Virus record (IMG/VR): IMGVR_UViG_3300047299_000031
Location: 1-33,460 of that record
Length of the DNA: 33,460 bases
Direction: 5' to 3' (one strand)
Source of the DNA: a virus
Position numbers and translations under genes: made by a program. The notes under the pieces are model-generated. The model had not been told where the DNA came from. It saw nothing but the letters and a program-made list of their open reading frames with translations, and did no database searches. Below are positions 1 to 6,361 of the stretch, piece by piece. How positions within the stretch are numbered: the first letter of the stretch is position 1; each line of letters begins with the position of its first letter.

Positions 1-1562
1 TTACAGAGACTCCAGAGCAAAGGATTAAAGATATTGCCAATAAAGCTGAAAAATACCTTAAAGTAGAAGGTTTCGCAAAGAAATTTGAAGATTATATGTC
101 AAGAGGATTTTACAGCCTTTCAACACCGGTCTGGATTAATTTCGGTAAAGACAAAGGACTTCCAATCAGTTGCTATGGTTCTAATGTAGATGATACATTA
201 GATAGTATTTTGAACGCAGGAAGAGAAATTGGAATGATGTCAAAGTATGGTGGTGGAACTAGCATTTATTTAGGAAACATTAGAGCAAGAGGCACCAAAA
301 TTTCAACAGGCGGTACGGCAGATGGACCTGTTCACTACGCAAGAATCTATGACACAACAGTAGACGTTTGTAAACAATCAGAAGCAAGAAGAGGTGCATG
401 CGCAGCATGGTTACCCATTGAGCACGCAGATATTTTAGAATTCTTAGACATTGGAACTGAAGGAAATCCAATTCAAAACCTTCAATATGGAGTTACAGTA
501 ACTGATCAATGGCTTGAAGAAATGAAAGCCGGTGACGCAGATAAAAGAAAAGTTTGGGCTAAAGTTATTCAAAGACGTAATGAATTTGGTTTTCCATACA
601 TTATGTTTAAGGACAACTCTAATAATAATTCACCATACAAGGATTTAGGTCTTGAAATTACAGCAAGTAACCTATGTTCTGAAATTCAATTGCCAACAGA
701 CTCATTTAATTCATTTGTTTGTTGTTTAGGTTCTATCAATCTTTTACATTGGGATGAGTTAAAAGACACTGACGCAATTGAAGTTTACACAATGTTCCTT
801 AATGCGGTAATGGATGAATTCGTTAAGAAATCATACAACATGCCAGGTATGTCAAGAGCACACAGATTTGCAGAGCAACACAGAGCGTTAGGTGTTGGAG
901 TTCTTGGATACCATTCACTGTTCCAGTCTAAATTAATTGAATTTGATTCTCTAGCAGCTAAGCAATTAAACTATCAGATCTTTAAAACTATTAAAGAAAA
1001 AACTGAAGCTGCATCAAAGTATTTACACGACGAAAAGGGTTATCGTTCTTTAAGAGAAGGATTTGCAAATACTACTTTAGTGGCTATTGCACCTACAAAA
1101 TCAAGTTCATTTATTCACGGACAAGTTTCGATGGGAATCGAACCTATTAAATCTAATTATTTCATTAAAGACTTAGCTAAGTCAAAGACGATCTATAAGA
1201 ATCCTTTCTTAGTAGAAGAATTAGAAAAGTACGGTTTAAATACACCAGACGTTTGGGAAGGAATCTTAAAAAGAGATGGCTCAGTTCAACACTTAGATTT
1301 TCCAACTAAAGGAGTATTCAAATCATTTATTGAAATCACACCCAGAGAATTAATTACACAAGCGGCTCAAAGACAACAATTTATAGACCAATCTCAGTCT
1401 TTGAACCTAATGATACACCCTTCAGTGCCAGCTAAGGATATTAATCAATTGTATTTGTATGCGCATGAAGAGGGAGTTAAGACTCTATATTATCAATTTA
1501 GCCAAAGTTCAGCACAATCATTTGCTAGAGATATTCTAGAATGTGCAAGCTGTGAGGCATAA
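1..1562 (+). CDS. nrdA: Ribonucleotide reductase class I large subunit NrdA, 5' end outside the window
   Basis: Reduces ribonucleoside diphosphates to deoxyribonucleotides for phage DNA synthesis, working with the radical-generating NrdB subunit, which is not in this window. The frame is open from position 3, so the first in-window ATG (96) is not the true start; about 519 C-terminal residues are present of roughly 750 usual for the family. Catalytic features seen: active-site cysteine in LPISCYG (codon 171-173), the N-x-C-x-E triad in ASNLCSEI (669-683), the second redox cysteine in FVCCLGSIN, the phosphate-binding APTKSSSF segment, the radical-transfer tyrosine pair in KTLYYQ (1488-1493), and a C-terminal CASC pair that would be re-reduced by thioredoxin or glutaredoxin. 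The gene is intact to its TAA stop and is followed by tandem hairpins and a terminator. Confidence 0.97.
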   Translation, partial: TETPEQRIKDIANKAEKYLKVEGFAKKFEDYMSRGFYSLSTPVWINFGKDKGLPISCYGSNVDDTLDSILNAGREIGMMSKYGGGTSIYLGNIRARGTKISTGGTADGPVHYARIYDTTVDVCKQSEARRGACAAWLPIEHADILEFLDIGTEGNPIQNLQYGVTVTDQWLEEMKAGDADKRKVWAKVIQRRNEFGFPYIMFKDNSNNNSPYKDLGLEITASNLCSEIQLPTDSFNSFVCCLGSINLLHWDELKDTDAIEVYTMFLNAVMDEFVKKSYNMPGMSRAHRFAEQHRALGVGVLGYHSLFQSKLIEFDSLAAKQLNYQIFKTIKEKTEAASKYLHDEKGYRSLREGFANTTLVAIAPTKSSSFIHGQVSMGIEPIKSNYFIKDLAKSKTIYKNPFLVEELEKYGLNTPDVWEGILKRDGSVQHLDFPTKGVFKSFIEITPRELITQAAQRQQFIDQSQSLNLMIHPSVPAKDINQLYLYAHEEGVKTLYYQFSQSSAQSFARDILECASCEA

Positions 1563-1565
1563 AGA

Positions 1566-1614
1566 TCCGGTGGCCTGAAACACGGCCACATTTTAGGACC
1601 GTTCTAGTTAACGG
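1566..1614 (+). other. Tandem hairpins directly after nrdA
   Basis: Four bases after the nrdA stop come two perfect stems: GTGGCC (1570-1575) with GGCCAC (1584-1589) around an 8-nt loop, and CCGTT (1599-1603) with AACGG (1610-1614) around a 6-nt loop. TCC (1566-1568) can also pair with GGA (1596-1598). The terminator stem follows two bases later. The heptamer AGGACCG (1595-1601) recurs at 2691-2697, at the same distance from the next terminator. The region could protect the mRNA 3' end or be a processed RNA. Confidence 0.5.
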
Positions 1615-1641
1615 CTGGGCAGGAAACAAGTTCGCTACTAT
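1615..1641 (+). repeat. 27-nt direct repeat, copy 1
   Basis: These 27 bases (beginning CTGGGCAGGAA and ending GCTACTAT) are identical to 2312-2338. They cover the 5' arm and the loop of the terminator. The second copy lies after the next gene, so the two copies bracket the 178-aa gene at 1748-2284. Confidence 0.95.
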
Positions 1642-1660
1642 TCCTGCCCTTTTTATTTTT
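1617..1660 (+). terminator. Rho-independent terminator after nrdA
   Basis: GGGCAGGAA (1617-1625) pairs perfectly with TTCCTGCCC (1641-1649) around a 15-nt loop, followed by a T-rich run to 1660. The 5' arm and loop are part of a direct repeat with 2312-2338. Confidence 0.85.
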
Positions 1661-1665
1661 AAGCA

Positions 1666-1674
1666 GATATATAA
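1666..1674 (+). promoter_or_regulatory. Late-promoter-like motif GATATATAA
   Basis: Matches the motif found upstream of the head and tail genes; it lies just after the nrdA terminator and 73 bases before the 178-aa gene. Confidence 0.5.
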
Positions 1675-1717
1675 TAAAATAATTTCAAATGTATTTTTTT
1701 ATTTCAGATAAATTTAA

Positions 1718-1725
1718 TATATTTG
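1718..1725 (+). promoter_or_regulatory. Candidate host-type (Bacteroidota) promoter -7 box TATATTTG
   Basis: Fits the Bacteroidota -7 consensus TAnnTTTG exactly. The -33 position 19-21 bases upstream holds only TTTT rather than TTTG. A start about 7 bases downstream would give a short A-rich leader before the GTG at 1748, so this small gene may be read both early and late. Confidence 0.4.
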
Positions 1726-1747
1726 TATATCAAAAAAAAACAATATC

Positions 1748-2284
1748 GTGAAACACATTCTATTATTTGAACATTTTTTATTAGAAAATGCGGGAGACGC
1801 TGCTATAGCTAATATGTTGATTAAACTTCTATATAAATATGGAAATGCGAGCAAGGATGCAGCACTGTTTGGAGAAACTTCAAATATCCAGATACAGCTT
1901 GACGTAGCGTCAGCACAAGAAGATGATAAAATGGCCGATCATTTTAAACAAGTTTTAAAAGAAAATCCTAAAAAGGCTGCAAAATATCAAAAAGCAGCTG
2001 ACGCGCTTTTAAATCAAATAGAATCTCTTAAGGAAAAAGCGCCTAGGGAGGTTAAGGGATTAGTTAGTATGTATGTAAAGGAAGTATTACCGTTATCAAT
2101 AGAGCGCACCATCAAGTATAATAAAAACTCAACATACACATACGCAGCATCGAAAGATAAAAAATATACAGAAGACGCATCTAAATATAAAAATGAATTT
2201 GCGGCGGCTGATGCAAAATATGCTAAAATTAGCAAAGAATACGAAAATAAAGTCAAAGAAGTTATTTCTAATATTGCAAAGTAA
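1748..2284 (+). CDS. Candidate internal head protein with capsid-targeting-like N-terminus (178 aa)
   Basis: No enzyme family recognised. The protein is helical, rich in lysine and alanine and has no cysteine. The GTG start is chosen because the resulting N-terminus, MKHILLFEHFLLE, lines up with MKYTRLFEDFINE of the next gene: both begin M-K, share L-F-E-x-F at residues 6-10 and place I/L at 11 and E at 13. T4 internal proteins carry a comparable targeting peptide (MKTYQEFIAEA) that is removed by the gp21 protease after an (I/L)-x-E motif. By analogy this protein may be packaged in the prohead and injected with the DNA. The residue after E13 here is N, not the usual A or G, so cleavage is uncertain. 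It stands alone between two terminators, with its own promoter-like sites, which suits an exchangeable accessory cassette. Role after injection is unknown. Confidence 0.8.
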   Translation: MKHILLFEHFLLENAGDAAIANMLIKLLYKYGNASKDAALFGETSNIQIQLDVASAQEDDKMADHFKQVLKENPKKAAKYQKAADALLNQIESLKEKAPREVKGLVSMYVKEVLPLSIERTIKYNKNSTYTYAASKDKKYTEDASKYKNEFAAADAKYAKISKEYENKVKEVISNIAK

Positions 2285-2311
2285 GTATTAAACACTTTCT
2301 ACATTAAGAAT

Positions 2312-2338
2312 CTGGGCAGGAAACAAGTTCGCTACTAT
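2312..2338 (+). repeat. 27-nt direct repeat, copy 2
   Basis: Identical to 1615-1641. The sequence after it has diverged (TATCCCGGCC here, TATTCCTGCCC in copy 1), so the 5' arm and loop are better conserved than the 3' arm of the hairpin. Confidence 0.95.
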
Positions 2339-2351
2339 CCCGGCCTTTTTT
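2313..2351 (+). terminator. Imperfect terminator after the 178-aa gene
   Basis: The repeat's GGC-A-GG can pair with CC-G-GCC (about 2339-2345) with one internal mismatch, or CTGGG with CCCGG including one G-U pair; seven or more T residues follow. Weaker than the copy at 1617-1660. Confidence 0.6.
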
Positions 2352-2352
2352 T

Positions 2353-2361
2353 AATATATAG
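2353..2361 (+). promoter_or_regulatory. Late-promoter-like motif AATATATAG
   Basis: Lies directly after the terminator T-run and 22 bases before the start at 2384; first base A instead of the commoner G. Confidence 0.5.
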
Positions 2362-2383
2362 CATAAGAACATATAAATTAATC

Positions 2384-2659
2384 ATGAAATACACTAGACT
2401 TTTCGAAGACTTTATTAATGAAGGCTCAGTTTCAGATATTGTTGCCAAAATGCAAGATAATGGCCAAAAGGCAAATGATATTAAAGCAAAAACTGCTGAA
2501 ATTAAGCAGAAAATGAAAGATAATTTTCAAAAGGAAGCTCCTTTAGAAGATAACAAAATATTAGCATATCAAACTGAAATCAATGCTATGAAATTAAGAA
2601 TCATTGACCTGCAAAATAAAATTCTTAGAATTAAGATAGAAAAAGAACAGCAGGGATAA
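2384..2659 (+). CDS. Candidate small internal head protein with capsid-targeting-like N-terminus (91 aa)
   Basis: Short, charged, entirely helical protein with heptad-like spacing of leucine and isoleucine in residues 50-85, suggesting a coiled coil. Its first 14 residues, MKYTRLFEDFINEG, resemble the T4 internal-protein targeting peptide, and I11-N12-E13 before G14 matches the gp21 cleavage rule (I/L)-x-E before A or G. Cleavage would leave a mature protein of 78 residues. The shared N-terminus with the preceding gene, each with its own terminator and late-type motif, argues for a pair of capsid-packaged accessory proteins. No homologue is recognised and the function after packaging is unknown. 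Confidence 0.8.
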   Translation: MKYTRLFEDFINEGSVSDIVAKMQDNGQKANDIKAKTAEIKQKMKDNFQKEAPLEDNKILAYQTEINAMKLRIIDLQNKILRIKIEKEQQG

Positions 2660-2672
2660 TTTTAAGAACCTC

Positions 2673-2709
2673 TCCTCAGGATAGAATCGGAGGACCGACT
2701 CATAAGAGT
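2673..2709 (+). other. Tandem hairpins upstream of the 2713 terminator
   Basis: TCCTC (2673-2677) pairs with GAGGA (2690-2694), then ACTC (2698-2701) pairs with GAGT (2706-2709) around ATAA. The AGGACCG heptamer (2691-2697) lies 15 bases before the terminator stem, exactly as after nrdA, although the sequence between differs. Confidence 0.45.
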
Positions 2710-2712
2710 TTC

Positions 2713-2739
2713 AGCCTGTCAGTAATGACAGGCTTTTTT
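2713..2739 (+). terminator. Rho-independent terminator before the replication block
   Basis: AGCCTGTCA (2713-2721) and TGACAGGCT (2726-2734) form a perfect 9-bp stem with a GTAA tetraloop, then a run of T. It separates the accessory genes from the clamp-polymerase operon. Confidence 0.9.
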
Positions 2740-2762
2740 ATGAAACTATCCCTCTTAATCAG

Positions 2763-2771
2763 GTATAATAG
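2763..2771 (+). promoter_or_regulatory. Candidate early/middle promoter GTATAATAG
   Basis: A -10-like GTATAATAG lies after the terminator and 26 bases before the clamp gene. The identical nonamer precedes gp55 (12617-12625). No convincing -35 element is seen 17 bases upstream, so recognition may need a phage activator, as at T4 middle promoters. Confidence 0.5.
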
Positions 2772-2797
2772 CTAAACAATTTAAAGTCAAAACTATT

Positions 2798-3544
2798 ATG
2801 AAGATTAAAATTTCGAAAGTAGATCAAGGCAATTTTACATCATTTGTTAACAGACTTAAAGTAATTGATTCTTTCATTTATTTTAAGATTAAAGATGGTC
2901 GTATTATCTCATCTGCTTATTTACCACAGCGAGATGCTGTAAAACACCACACGCTTCCTTTAAATGAAGTATTTGTCATCGATGGTAAAATTGAAACCGA
3001 AAAAGAATTAAAGGTTGCTTTCTTCGATGCTAACAAATTAATTGATGCATTCCGTCAATTTGAGTATGATGCAATCCAAGGTGAAATTGAATTCACAGAA
3101 AATGATGAAGATTGTGTAGCAAATAGCTTTAAGATCTTTACTGATGATTTGGAAATTACCTTAGCATGCTCAGAACCATCTTTAGGTTTCAAAGACTTAA
3201 CAGATTCTCAGTTACAAAATATCTTTAATACTGAAGGCGCTGAAGCAACATTCGAATTGTCTTACACCGACGTATCAAAAATCAAATCTTTATTTGGTTT
3301 AGATAAAGATGAAACTTTTGCAATTGCAGCTAACAAGGATGGTATCCGAGTTAAAGGTAAATCTTACAATAAATTAATTAACGCAGCTTCTTCTCCGAAG
3401 ACAGATGTAACAGTTTACAAAAAATACTTGAATCTCTTCGATAAAGAAGATTACGCAACAAATGTATTCTCAAACAGAATCGTATTGCGTTCTAAAGACT
3501 CAGATACTTTGTTAACTATTGCAACTTGTCAAACCGCTGATTAA
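2798..3544 (+). CDS. 45: DNA polymerase sliding clamp, gp45-like
   Basis: Expected to form the trimeric ring that tethers the phage DNA polymerase to DNA and, in T4, also activates late transcription by binding gp55 and gp33. At 248 aa it is slightly longer than T4 gp45 (228 aa). The sequence is a mixed alpha/beta protein with two similar halves (about 1-120 and 135-248) and the acidic surface usual for phage clamps; there are no catalytic motifs. The call depends on this general form plus position: its stop overlaps the start of the polymerase gene by one base (TAATG), the next genes are uvsX and 41, and the clamp loader gp44 is encoded at 21781. First gene of the replication operon, behind a terminator and a GTATAATAG promoter-like site. 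Confidence 0.85.
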   Translation: MKIKISKVDQGNFTSFVNRLKVIDSFIYFKIKDGRIISSAYLPQRDAVKHHTLPLNEVFVIDGKIETEKELKVAFFDANKLIDAFRQFEYDAIQGEIEFTENDEDCVANSFKIFTDDLEITLACSEPSLGFKDLTDSQLQNIFNTEGAEATFELSYTDVSKIKSLFGLDKDETFAIAANKDGIRVKGKSYNKLINAASSPKTDVTVYKKYLNLFDKEDYATNVFSNRIVLRSKDSDTLLTIATCQTAD

Positions 3545-4740
3545 TGATAATTGAAGAACTTTTAAATAAAACCGAAGATCAACTATCTTTGGAAGAAATG
3601 AAAACCTTGGCAGAATTCTATTCAACAGAATCTGCCAAGTTTACTGCTTATGAGCAAGCTGTTAAGGTAACTCTTAACTCTATATATGGCGCCTTTGGAA
3701 ATAAATGGTTTCACTTTTTCAATATTGACATCGCTGAATCCATTACATTGCAAGGTCAAAACGCAATTCTTTATTCTGAAAAAATCTTAAACAAATACTT
3801 TCAAGATTTCTTCATTAAAGACACTGAAGTTCATAAGACGTTAAACATTTCTGTTAAGCGACCAATCGTAAAGCCCGCTGTAATTTATATTGATACTGAT
3901 TCAAACTATGTACAGTTTCAAGAAATGTATGAAGCAATTGAGTGGCATGGCAAAAAGCTAGATATTGTAACCTTTATTTTGCAGATCTATGATATGCGAA
4001 TTAAGCAGTATATCGTTAAAGCATTAGATAAGTATGCTGAAAATACAAACACAGATTCTTTCTTGGAATTTGAATTGGAATCGGTTGCTTACGCTGGAAT
4101 CTGGTTGGCAAAGAAAAAGTATCTTCAGAATTTAGCATGGGATGATAAGATCCCAAAGACTGAACGCCACAAAATGTTGAAGAAGATTAAAACAATTGGG
4201 TACGATACAATTCAATCTTCAACACCAACCTTTGCTCGTAAAAAATTATCTGAAGCTCTTTCTATTTTGTTTGAAAAGAAACCAACACAAGAAACACTTG
4301 GTATTCTAGCAACTTTCTTACAAAAAACCAAAAAGGAATTTAAGATGATTTCAGTGGATGAAATTGCTTTTAATAAAAGAACTAACAACATTGAAAAGTA
4401 CATTGTTGATGACCACATAGAATTTCAATATGGACTAAAATGTCCACCTAACGTTAAAGCAGCTGGATTCTATAACTACTTAATGAATACTCATCCTGAA
4501 TTTAAATCTAAATACAGAATGATTTCAAACGGTGAAAAGCTAAAATTGTATCATTGCAACCATGGTGTATGTGAAATGTTTGGATATTTACCAGGCGATC
4601 ATCCTTATGAATTTGCACCAGAAGTAGATTATGAAACTCAATTTGAAAAATCAATTATTGACCCATTAAATCGAGTTTTAGACTGTGTAGGTTTACAACA
4701 ATTAAACAGAAACCTATTATATTCAACCTCATTATTTTAA
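3544..4740 (+). CDS. 43: DNA polymerase gp43, C-terminal half of a split family B enzyme
   Basis: Carries the second half of a family B polymerase: motif B K41-VTLNSIYG49 (nucleotide-binding finger helix) and motif C YIDTDS with catalytic D117 and D119, followed by the thumb to the C-terminus at 398. The 3'-5' exonuclease domain and motif A (D-x-x-SLYP), which supplies the third metal-binding aspartate, are absent here and in the neighbouring clamp gene. From motif B to the end is about 358 residues, close to the same interval in T4 gp43 (about 340), so this is a complete C-terminal half and not a decayed remnant. The first 40 residues would form the helix before motif B. It must pair with an N-terminal subunit encoded elsewhere. 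The C-terminus STSLF is a plausible clamp-binding tail. Start overlaps the clamp stop (TAATG), implying coupled translation. Confidence 0.93.
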   Translation: MIIEELLNKTEDQLSLEEMKTLAEFYSTESAKFTAYEQAVKVTLNSIYGAFGNKWFHFFNIDIAESITLQGQNAILYSEKILNKYFQDFFIKDTEVHKTLNISVKRPIVKPAVIYIDTDSNYVQFQEMYEAIEWHGKKLDIVTFILQIYDMRIKQYIVKALDKYAENTNTDSFLEFELESVAYAGIWLAKKKYLQNLAWDDKIPKTERHKMLKKIKTIGYDTIQSSTPTFARKKLSEALSILFEKKPTQETLGILATFLQKTKKEFKMISVDEIAFNKRTNNIEKYIVDDHIEFQYGLKCPPNVKAAGFYNYLMNTHPEFKSKYRMISNGEKLKLYHCNHGVCEMFGYLPGDHPYEFAPEVDYETQFEKSIIDPLNRVLDCVGLQQLNRNLLYSTSLF

Positions 4741-4741
4741 T

Positions 4742-4939
4742 ATGATAGACATTAGTCAATTAGATCCAGAACAATTAGAAATCATTGCTAAATATCAAGC
4801 AGTGTATCAGCGAGTTCAGGCCTTGCAAACAAGAATGACTCTTATTGAAACAGATTTGCAAAACGCTTTAAAAGAATTAGAAGAAATTCGTAACGAAGAA
4901 AAAATAAAACAAATAATAAACACACATGGCAAAAAGTAA
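4742..4939 (+). CDS. Small coiled-coil protein of unknown function (65 aa)
   Basis: Not recognised. Residues 10-57 form one long amphipathic helix with heptad spacing (L, V, I, L at core positions) and an acidic face, then a basic tail ending HGKK. It begins one base after the polymerase stop and its last 14 bases overlap the uvsX start, so it is translated within the replication operon. Position suggests a small partner of polymerase or UvsX, but that is inference only. Confidence 0.75.
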   Translation: MIDISQLDPEQLEIIAKYQAVYQRVQALQTRMTLIETDLQNALKELEEIRNEEKIKQIINTHGKK

Positions 4940-6038
4940 CAAAGCATTTACGTTTGATGATTTGAACGCAGAATTAGCCAACATCAATCCATTGGGCTCA
5001 ATCATGGAGCAATCAGATTTCTCTGAAATTACAGAGTACATTGATACAGGTAACTATCACTTGAACGCATGCGTTTCCGGTTCTCTTTTTAAAGGATGGC
5101 CAAATAATCGTGCAGTTTCAGTAGCGGGTCCTTCAGGAACAGGTAAAACTTTCTTGATGTTGAACACCGTTAGAGAAGCAATCAATATGGGTTACAGCGT
5201 AATCTATTATGATTCTGAAGCAGCGATTGATAAAGAGTTAATGAAGAAATTCGGTATTGATATTTCTAAAGTAAACTATCAGCCGGTAAATACGGTTCAA
5301 GAATTCCGTACTTCAGTAACCACTATTACAAAGAAAATGCAGGATGCAAAACGCAATGGTGCAGAATTGCCAAAGGTAATGATTCTTTTAGATTCAGCTG
5401 GTAACTTAGCAACTCAAAAAGAAATTGATGATGCAACAAGCGGTTCAGATAAAGCTGACATGACACGTTCTAAAGTTCTTAAGTCAATTTTTAGAATTAT
5501 CATGACTCCGTTGGCAGATTTAAAGATACCTTTCTTATTTACTAACCACACGTACATGTCGCAAGACTTTATGCCAGTCCATGTTGCTGGTGGTGGTACA
5601 GGTCCAGAATATGCAGCTTCTATCGTGTTAATTTTAACAAAGGCACAATTAAAAGACGGTGCTGAGAGAGTTGGAATCATTGTAACTGCAAAACCTGCAA
5701 AGAATCGTTTTGCAAAACCACATCCCGTTAAATTCCACTTGGATTTTAGCAAAGGTATGAATCGTTATGTTGGATTAGAACAATATGCAACATGGGATAT
5801 TTGCGGTGTGGCAAGAGGAACTATCGATCCAAAAACAAAAGAAAAGATTTTAAAAGATTCAGCAAGAACATGGGTATGTAAGCATTTAGATACTACTGTT
5901 TCTAACGCAGAATTCTTTACTGAAAAAGTATTCACTAAAGAAGTATTAGAACAAATTGATGCTCACATTAAACCTATTTTCAACTATAACACCAATGAAA
6001 TTGGAATGGATGTTGATGATATTTTAAATGAAGATTAA
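4926..6038 (+). CDS. uvsX: UvsX recombinase (RecA family)
   Basis: Forms a filament on single-stranded DNA and catalyses strand invasion for recombination-dependent replication and repair. At 370 aa it is close to T4 UvsX (391 aa). Walker A is GPSGTGKT at residues 68-75, the catalytic glutamate lies in YYDSEA (about 94-99), and Walker B is VMILLDS (151-157). The FLFTNHTY segment (about 203-210) and the following glycine-rich AGGGTG occupy the place of the DNA-binding loop region. The acidic tail (DVDDILNED) is typical of RecA-like proteins. Translation start overlaps the end of the preceding small gene by 14 bases; the next gene begins two bases after its stop. Confidence 0.95.
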   Translation: MAKSNKAFTFDDLNAELANINPLGSIMEQSDFSEITEYIDTGNYHLNACVSGSLFKGWPNNRAVSVAGPSGTGKTFLMLNTVREAINMGYSVIYYDSEAAIDKELMKKFGIDISKVNYQPVNTVQEFRTSVTTITKKMQDAKRNGAELPKVMILLDSAGNLATQKEIDDATSGSDKADMTRSKVLKSIFRIIMTPLADLKIPFLFTNHTYMSQDFMPVHVAGGGTGPEYAASIVLILTKAQLKDGAERVGIIVTAKPAKNRFAKPHPVKFHLDFSKGMNRYVGLEQYATWDICGVARGTIDPKTKEKILKDSARTWVCKHLDTTVSNAEFFTEKVFTKEVLEQIDAHIKPIFNYNTNEIGMDVDDILNED

Positions 6039-6040
6039 TA

Positions 6041-6352
6041 ATGAGCGAAATATACGAATTAGTAGAAGATAAATTACCAATCAAATACATTCTGGGTATT
6101 GAACAAGAATTTGAGTCATACCCAGATGCATTTGACATAGTTTATATCTACATTCAACGAGCAAGAAGAAATCCAGAAAGATATAAAGATACTTTCACTA
6201 AGCACGCTTTAATCAAATATGAAGCGGCTGGATTTCCAGAATCTAATATCGAAGCGGGCTTAAAACATGCAATTGAATTAGGATTAATTGAATGTACATG
6301 TGAAACTCCAGGTAAAGAATCCTATAAAATAATTTTAAACCCATTCGCTTAA
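6041..6352 (+). CDS. Hypothetical protein between uvsX and 41 (103 aa)
   Basis: Not recognised. Mixed alpha/beta sequence with an N-terminal acidic helix, a basic segment (RARRNPERYK, about 46-55) and a C-terminal helix-turn-strand stretch (about 57-101) that could be a winged-helix fold. In T4 the small gene 40 occupies the equivalent site between uvsX and 41, but no sequence similarity is evident to me. It starts two bases after the uvsX stop and ends nine bases before gene 41, so it belongs to the replication operon; a DNA-binding or helicase-accessory role is possible but unproven. Confidence 0.75.
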   Translation: MSEIYELVEDKLPIKYILGIEQEFESYPDAFDIVYIYIQRARRNPERYKDTFTKHALIKYEAAGFPESNIEAGLKHAIELGLIECTCETPGKESYKIILNPFA

Positions 6353-6361
6353 ACACATTAC

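Noticed and set aside
1563-1616. tRNA-like folding after nrdA, with GTTCTAG resembling a T-loop
   Set aside because: No acceptor stem pairs across the ends, the candidate T stem has a 6-base loop, and there is no anticodon arm of correct size. Kept as plain hairpins.
3544-3663. Intein or frameshift as the reason for the short polymerase gene
   Set aside because: The first 40 residues do not show intein C-terminal motifs, and the clamp gene ends normally one base into the polymerase start, so no polymerase sequence lies upstream in any frame.
5414-5752. 112-aa minus-strand frame inside uvsX
   Set aside because: Lies wholly within a well-identified gene whose Walker B and DNA-binding regions explain the sequence; no promoter or start context.
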